From Hofstenia miamia (taxonomy: Eukaryota; Xenacoelomorpha; Acoela), in the NCBI GenBank assembly GCA_004352715.1, contig SCFE01000044.1, positions 160,933 through 224,932 on the forward strand: a DNA stretch of 64,000 nt, in the 5' to 3' direction. The notes beneath the pieces are model-generated. The model saw only the letters and a program-made list of their open reading frames with translations. It ran no database searches and was not told where the DNA came from. The position numbers and the translations under genes are program-made. Positions 59,434 through 64,000 of the stretch are shown here, in pieces (positions within the stretch are counted from its first letter, which is position 1; each line of letters begins with the position of its first letter).

Positions 59434-59546
59434 GAAGTAAAGACATTTGAAAAACAGACCACTCCGGAGTTAGCAGCAATTCTGAAGCAGTATACAAAGT
59501 CTATTCTCAAAGAACAGCCTTCAGATTTAATTGTTTGGAGTTTAAG
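59434..59546 (+). CDS. Exon with RIIa docking domain, ropporin-like
   Basis: 113 bp between acceptor GTTTAG and donor GTAATT. The frame reads TTPELAAILKQYTKSILKEQ followed by PSDLIVWSL. This matches the RIIa (PKA regulatory subunit type II dimerisation/docking) helix pair as in ropporin and related sperm/cilium proteins: 'P.LP.iLK.yTKa.i..qP.Dl..W'. Such domains dimerise and bind amphipathic helices of AKAP-type proteins in axonemal scaffolds. The exon ends two bases into a codon; in relatives YF follows. A TTATTTC 28 bases further on would give YF, but the intron would be too short. Other exons were not found. Confidence 0.65.
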
Positions 59547-62440
59547 GTAATTATTAAAATTTTAAATAATTCAGTTATTTCAAAAATATTACTTAAATCA
59601 TAAAGCAAGTGATACAGTTCTCATTGGACTGTAAGTGAATGTAAGCAATGAGGTTTGTGTGGTATAAGTGTGTTCACCTGAAATTTGATTCACTATATTT
59701 TTTCACATTTTATATACGTGGCATTAATTAAATAATGTAAAGAATTTCTACGAATTTAGTCATTTGGCGGAGATCTGCACACTGAGTGTTTTTCTAGTTA
59801 ATCAAATTCGATAAATTTAAAATTGATTGACTAAATGAACTTTACTTAATTTTAATGACTGCAAAGAAAATTGATTAAATATAAATATACCTCTAGCATA
59901 GCTTTATCTTAGTGCAAATATCCATTAATTTTTGGAAATTTTTATGATTCGATACTAAACTAATTTGAAATTTCTAAATGCCTATAACAATAGATCATCC
60001 TCGAAACAGTTTCAAATGAAACATTCTTTTGAATGAGTGACTAGCACTAGAGGATTAATTCTAAACTGCCTAGGATTTATTTTTAATATTCTATGGGCCC
60101 TTTTGCGTAAAGTCAGAAGTAACCACGCCCACGTAACACCCGCACGGGACTTGGGCTGTCTAGTTATAGAAACGAAATTTAAATCTTTTTAATAAAATTG
60201 AATCTTTTCACGTACTTTATTCATAGCAATACACTATATATGTTCGAGTACGTTCATCAATAGTGTTGGCATATCTTAGGATTTCCAAATTTCCTAATAG
60301 GATTGGAGAAAGATGCATAGGCAGTTTAAGGTTAAGGTGAAAATATGTAAGCTCTTACTAAGCAATTTTTAGTAAGCATATAAACCATTAAAATTTAATA
60401 TAAAATAACATTTCAAAATTGATTTGTGACGTCAATAAAATAAACTTGCTGATGTAAATATGCCACGCTGCTAAATATTTGATTGATGTTTCAAAACAGT
60501 ATAGCTAACTGAACATCTGTATAGATATAGGATGCGCCCCATTTCTTGTACACATCTTAAAGTTTAAACAAGTTCACACGTCATTAAAGAAAATGTTACG
60601 CAAAAAATATATTCAATCATGTTGGTTGGCATTGGATTGGATTAGGAAAATTTAAATAATTAAAAAAGAAATTGAATTGAAATATCACTAAACAGTAGAC
60701 AAGTCCGCCATTGATACCACGCTGTTATTGATTAACTCCGTTTAAAACAGCAAATTAATTTCCACGATGCAAAAATTACTAATATCTTGCTTCAATAAAA
60801 CGAGGGAAATGAATTGAATATTCAAATCCAATAGATGATTAATGATAACCAATACCAAATATAGTTTTTAGAATAATACAATTACTGGATGAATGAAATC
60901 TTAAATTACTTAGTTTACTATTAATAATTGTTCATAAATAAAAACTAGGTGGTTAGCCTTTAAGATGAATTAAAAAACCTATTATTTAGTATGACTTGTT
61001 TCATAGTGAAGCTGCTAAATATAAATAAGCAATGCGATTTACGAACTATTAAGTAGATCATTAGCAAATTAAGACAAGCTAAATATCTTGAACTATTTTA
61101 AGGATAAATTCTGACAGAAAAAATTTAGCAAATTGAGAATTATTTTAAACAATATTGTGTTAGGTGCAAATATCTATGAAATACGCTGAAATAAATAATT
61201 ATGAAAATTCAGTGTCAACTACAAGAATACACAAGATGGCGTTGGACAAACTTCTGGAAACAATTATATCGTGAAATATAATTTTCGGATTTCAATTCAT
61301 AGTGACATCACTTTTGATTATGAAAAACCTTCAAATATTTAAAAAAAATTACTTTTGATTTCTAAGGAAAACATCAGAAAAATAAAAAAAGGTATAAAAT
61401 TATTGCAATTTTCGGATGTATTTTGTTCGTTTTGCAGTGATAAAACAATTTGCGAAAACCTTTTTGATTTGATTCTTTTTAAACCTTGCACATGTATTAA
61501 TAAGTTATTGTATCAATATATGTAAGGAACGCAAGAAATTTTGGATCTGTAGATTGTAATATGAATTGAATTTCGTTCACCCTTGAAATATGGAGGAAGA
61601 TGCTGAGTAAATATCTAGTGGTTAATCTCTAAGAAATATTTATGAGGTAAATCAGTGCTCTAGCAAAGAAAGATATTTAATTCTATTTGTCATTGATCAT
61701 CCTGCAAATACTAAAGAAATACTTAAATTAACGAAATATAGGTCATTTCCACATTGAAAATTCTTTCACAACATTGTTCTGCTAGGTGTATAAAGTCACC
61801 TAGTGCCTATGAGGGTGGGAATAGTACTAACTACAAAGTTCAAAAGAAGCAGCTGCACTTCAAACAACTATTTTTCGAAAATAACAACGAGTTAGTTATC
61901 AAAACTGCTAAACACCCGTGGTAAATTCATATCTATATAACCAGAGTTACAAGTGAACGGGCCATTGTACATGATTTAATTTTCCATGTCTACTTAGTCT
62001 GAACTCGTACTACCACAACACCGCCCCTTAATTATAATGAAATTTATTGAATTTGTCACTGGCCTTAAAAAAGAACTCTTTGCCCGCTTAACCTTGGCCT
62101 TCAATACATCTGGTAATGAAATAAATCTGCATGTAAATCGATGTAGAGAGTTTCTAAATTATAAATCAGATTAGGATACAATGCTCACAAAAACTATTCA
62201 ACCAGTAAATGAAATGTTAAAACAAATACCTTTGTAAATTAAAAACCGCAATTTAATTACTATCCCAACTTGAGTGAAACATCATTTTTTACAAATGTAA
62301 TACAAAAATAAATTTAAGAATTCGAAAGATAACTTTTTCAGAATATTCGGGGTGTTTAAATTTTTTGTTGTAATAAACATAGATTCGCATTGGCTAAAAG
62401 AAATTATCAAAGCTCAGTTATCTTTCAAAAATCACTATAA
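59547..62440. other. Stretch without a recognised gene
   Basis: AT-rich; no further RIIa-gene exon recognised. 62300-62440 is the 3' flank of the minus-strand MYST gene. Confidence 0.35.
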
Positions 62441-64000
62441 CTATATATCAGTGTTTGCATTTACTGTTGAAGGTGACCAGTGCAAACAACTAGGGTCTAC
62501 AGTTCTAATAGTTTTGCGGGTTTGCTGCACTACAAAGTTCTCAATACATTCTTGTTTTCTAAGCACAATATGCCGCCCCTTAAAGTACTTAAGCAGACCT
62601 AGATATTGAAGAGTGCTAACTATATCTCCAGAATGAATACAAGTTTTTTGCGAAATATCTTTAACTGATATGTAATCCCCTTCAATGCCCATAATATACT
62701 TCATGACTTCTTCCTGCCAATAAGCCCGATATGTGCGGAGGCCCAGATCTGAAAGAGGCCTTTCCGGTGAACCCAGTTTGCCCTCGCGACGACTAAGCTC
62801 ATAACTGAATGCAATTAAAAAACGTCCATAACCCTTCCTCATATGTTGAGGCCATACCAGAATACAAGAAAGATTGTAGTTGTTAAATGATTCTTTTTCT
62901 TTACTAAAGTATCCAACTACATGACATCCAGTTGTATCGGTTTCAACAGCGATGTAAAATAGAAAAGGCTCCACATCATGATATAAGGTTTTATGATCAA
63001 GAAACATTTTAGCAAACAAACACATATTTTGGCAATAAGTTGTGCGTTTTCTCCCATCAACTTCAAACACTGAAAGTGTACCTTTTCGATAGATTTCATT
63101 GCCGGGTGGATGCCGCCAAACACACTTCGAGTCATGTCTGGCAAGTGCACACGCACTGGCCATTGGTTTCAGACAATATTCGCAAATATATATTTTCAGC
63201 AAATGCTGAAAAGGTTCTGGATATGGCGCTGAGAACCAAATTCGTATCTCATGATCACCTACTACCACCCATTCAATACCAGAATAACCCAAAGCTTCTT
63301 GCCGTTCATCCTCAGCTTCTTGTGCACTTTGTCTCTGAACTTCTCTAAATAACTCCAAATCCCACTTAGAGGTGATGGGTGCGAGTAAAGGTTCCCTCTG
63401 TCTCATATGCTTACCACTGTGTTCCATCAATCTTTCAACGAGGGAATCGAGATTGGGAAGTTCATAAGTTCGTTCACAGATAAGTTTTTCTCTGTATGCA
63501 AGTTGTGCTGCAGTTTCTACGGGACGTCTTGTTTGATGCACTTCTTGTTTAATTTTGTTAACTTCTTCAGCACGTTTTTCGGAACGGCGCGATTGTGCTT
63601 CATCGATGCACTCTTGAACAGTTAAATTATGATAAAGGGGGCAAGTTGATTTCAAATAATGAGAAGGGTATTTTCCTGAAAGATGGCCTTCCGAATTGCA
63701 ATCAGTGATTGGGCAACATTTTAAGTCTTTTTTCGAATTGCGATCATGAAATCGTGAAGAGCAGATAGTGCATGTGAAAGGATTTCCAATTTCTTCTTCA
63801 ACACAATCTTTATGATAACTACGGTCACAAGTTTGGCATATAACAAATGAATTTTTATGCACTATGCGTTTTCTACAATTAGTACATCTTTTGCAATTCA
63901 CACATTCCCAGCGATAAGCACGACAAATAATAATTTTAGCGCCATCCCATCCCATACAATCACAGTGGAAATTCCGTCTGCAAAAAGTGCACGTCAAATG
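62441..64000 (-). CDS. KAT7: KAT7 (HBO1)-type MYST histone acetyltransferase with PHD fingers, 5' end outside the window
   Basis: An open frame without introns runs from the window edge to TAG 62441; about 519 codons are visible. Numbering from the codon at 63997, which is TTG and not a start: second half of one PHD finger (C3, C6, H11, C14, C32, C35); a complete PHD finger (C38-C79, H62); a C2HC finger typical of KAT7 (C95, C100, H113, C119) with STCPLYHNLT; then the MYST domain from about 240. The latter has its own zinc finger (ICEYCLKP, KCVWRHPPG), the autoacetylated-type Lys336 in FLDHKTLY, Cys378 in LSCIL, the acetyl-CoA loop MRKGYGRF (386-393) and the catalytic Glu412 in SPERPLSDLG. 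KAT7 acetylates histones H3/H4 within BRPF/JADE scaffold complexes. All key residues are present, so the enzyme should be active. Fusion of PHD fingers to a KAT7-type core is notable. Confidence 0.93.
   Translation of the reverse strand, partial: HLTCTFCRRNFHCDCMGWDGAKIIICRAYRWECVNCKRCTNCRKRIVHKNSFVICQTCDRSYHKDCVEEEIGNPFTCTICSSRFHDRNSKKDLKCCPITDCNSEGHLSGKYPSHYLKSTCPLYHNLTVQECIDEAQSRRSEKRAEEVNKIKQEVHQTRRPVETAAQLAYREKLICERTYELPNLDSLVERLMEHSGKHMRQREPLLAPITSKWDLELFREVQRQSAQEAEDERQEALGYSGIEWVVVGDHEIRIWFSAPYPEPFQHLLKIYICEYCLKPMASACALARHDSKCVWRHPPGNEIYRKGTLSVFEVDGRKRTTYCQNMCLFAKMFLDHKTLYHDVEPFLFYIAVETDTTGCHVVGYFSKEKESFNNYNLSCILVWPQHMRKGYGRFLIAFSYELSRREGKLGSPERPLSDLGLRTYRAYWQEEVMKYIMGIEGDYISVKDISQKTCIHSGDIVSTLQYLGLLKYFKGRHIVLRKQECIENFVVQQTRKTIRTVDPSCLHWSPSTVNANTDI

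Overview
The window is eukaryotic, from an animal and most likely an arthropod. The reasons are spliced genes with GT-AG introns, animal-type proteins (a TRIC cation channel, an IL-17-like cytokine, a MYST acetyltransferase, an RIIa docking exon), AT-rich DNA, low gene density, and many cut-and-paste transposons and MITEs with recognisable target-site duplications. I cannot name the species. It is a draft scaffold. Three gaps are exactly 1000 N, other gaps have estimated sizes, and five isolated single n characters mark contig joins. At two or three of those joins the same sequence lies on both sides.

Layout. 1-5036: no gene recognised, one decayed mariner-like fragment. 5037-25617: five exons of a TRIC-type channel gene (TMEM38 family) on the minus strand, rebuilt from phase-matched splice sites; the last exon was not found. 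Its second intron (about 17.5 kb with N) holds a complete single-exon gene on the plus strand for a secreted IL-17-like protein (6877-7314). It also holds an LTR-element remnant cut by a hAT insertion, a piggyBac-like MITE, a deleted mariner-like element with a nested MITE, and an unrecognised broken gene (21358-21973). The gapped block 12746-17458 is nearly the same sequence as 32310-36880, but with pieces inverted and reordered. Alternative haplotype contigs placed in the wrong position are the likeliest explanation.

25618-40058: mostly non-coding DNA and transposon debris, with a short secreted-protein remnant at 31336-31633 and a retrotransposon RT fragment at 38562. 40061-42449: sixteen copies of a 149-bp satellite unit, almost without differences. 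It is followed by a Tc1-type element (42465-43576) that has lost the central part of its transposase.

44087-45670: an intact intronless acyl-CoA synthetase/luciferase-family gene on the minus strand. Its 5' flank (45805-47150) is present again, diverged, at 48727-49870, and a broken hAT transposase lies between the copies. One copy carries a 252-bp MITE and the other keeps the empty site. 51053-62440: long non-coding stretches with one convincing RIIa exon (59434-59546) and one weaker orphan exon. 62441-64000: the 3' part of a KAT7-type MYST acetyltransferase gene on the minus strand, with PHD fingers ahead of the C2HC finger, cut by the window edge.

There is no operon-like organisation. The genes look functionally unrelated: intracellular cation flux, immune-type signalling, acyl activation, chromatin acetylation and probably cilium/sperm scaffolding. 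No previously undescribed multi-gene system was seen. The most biologically interesting points are the nested IL-17-like gene, the PHD-plus-KAT7 protein and the homogeneous 149-bp array.
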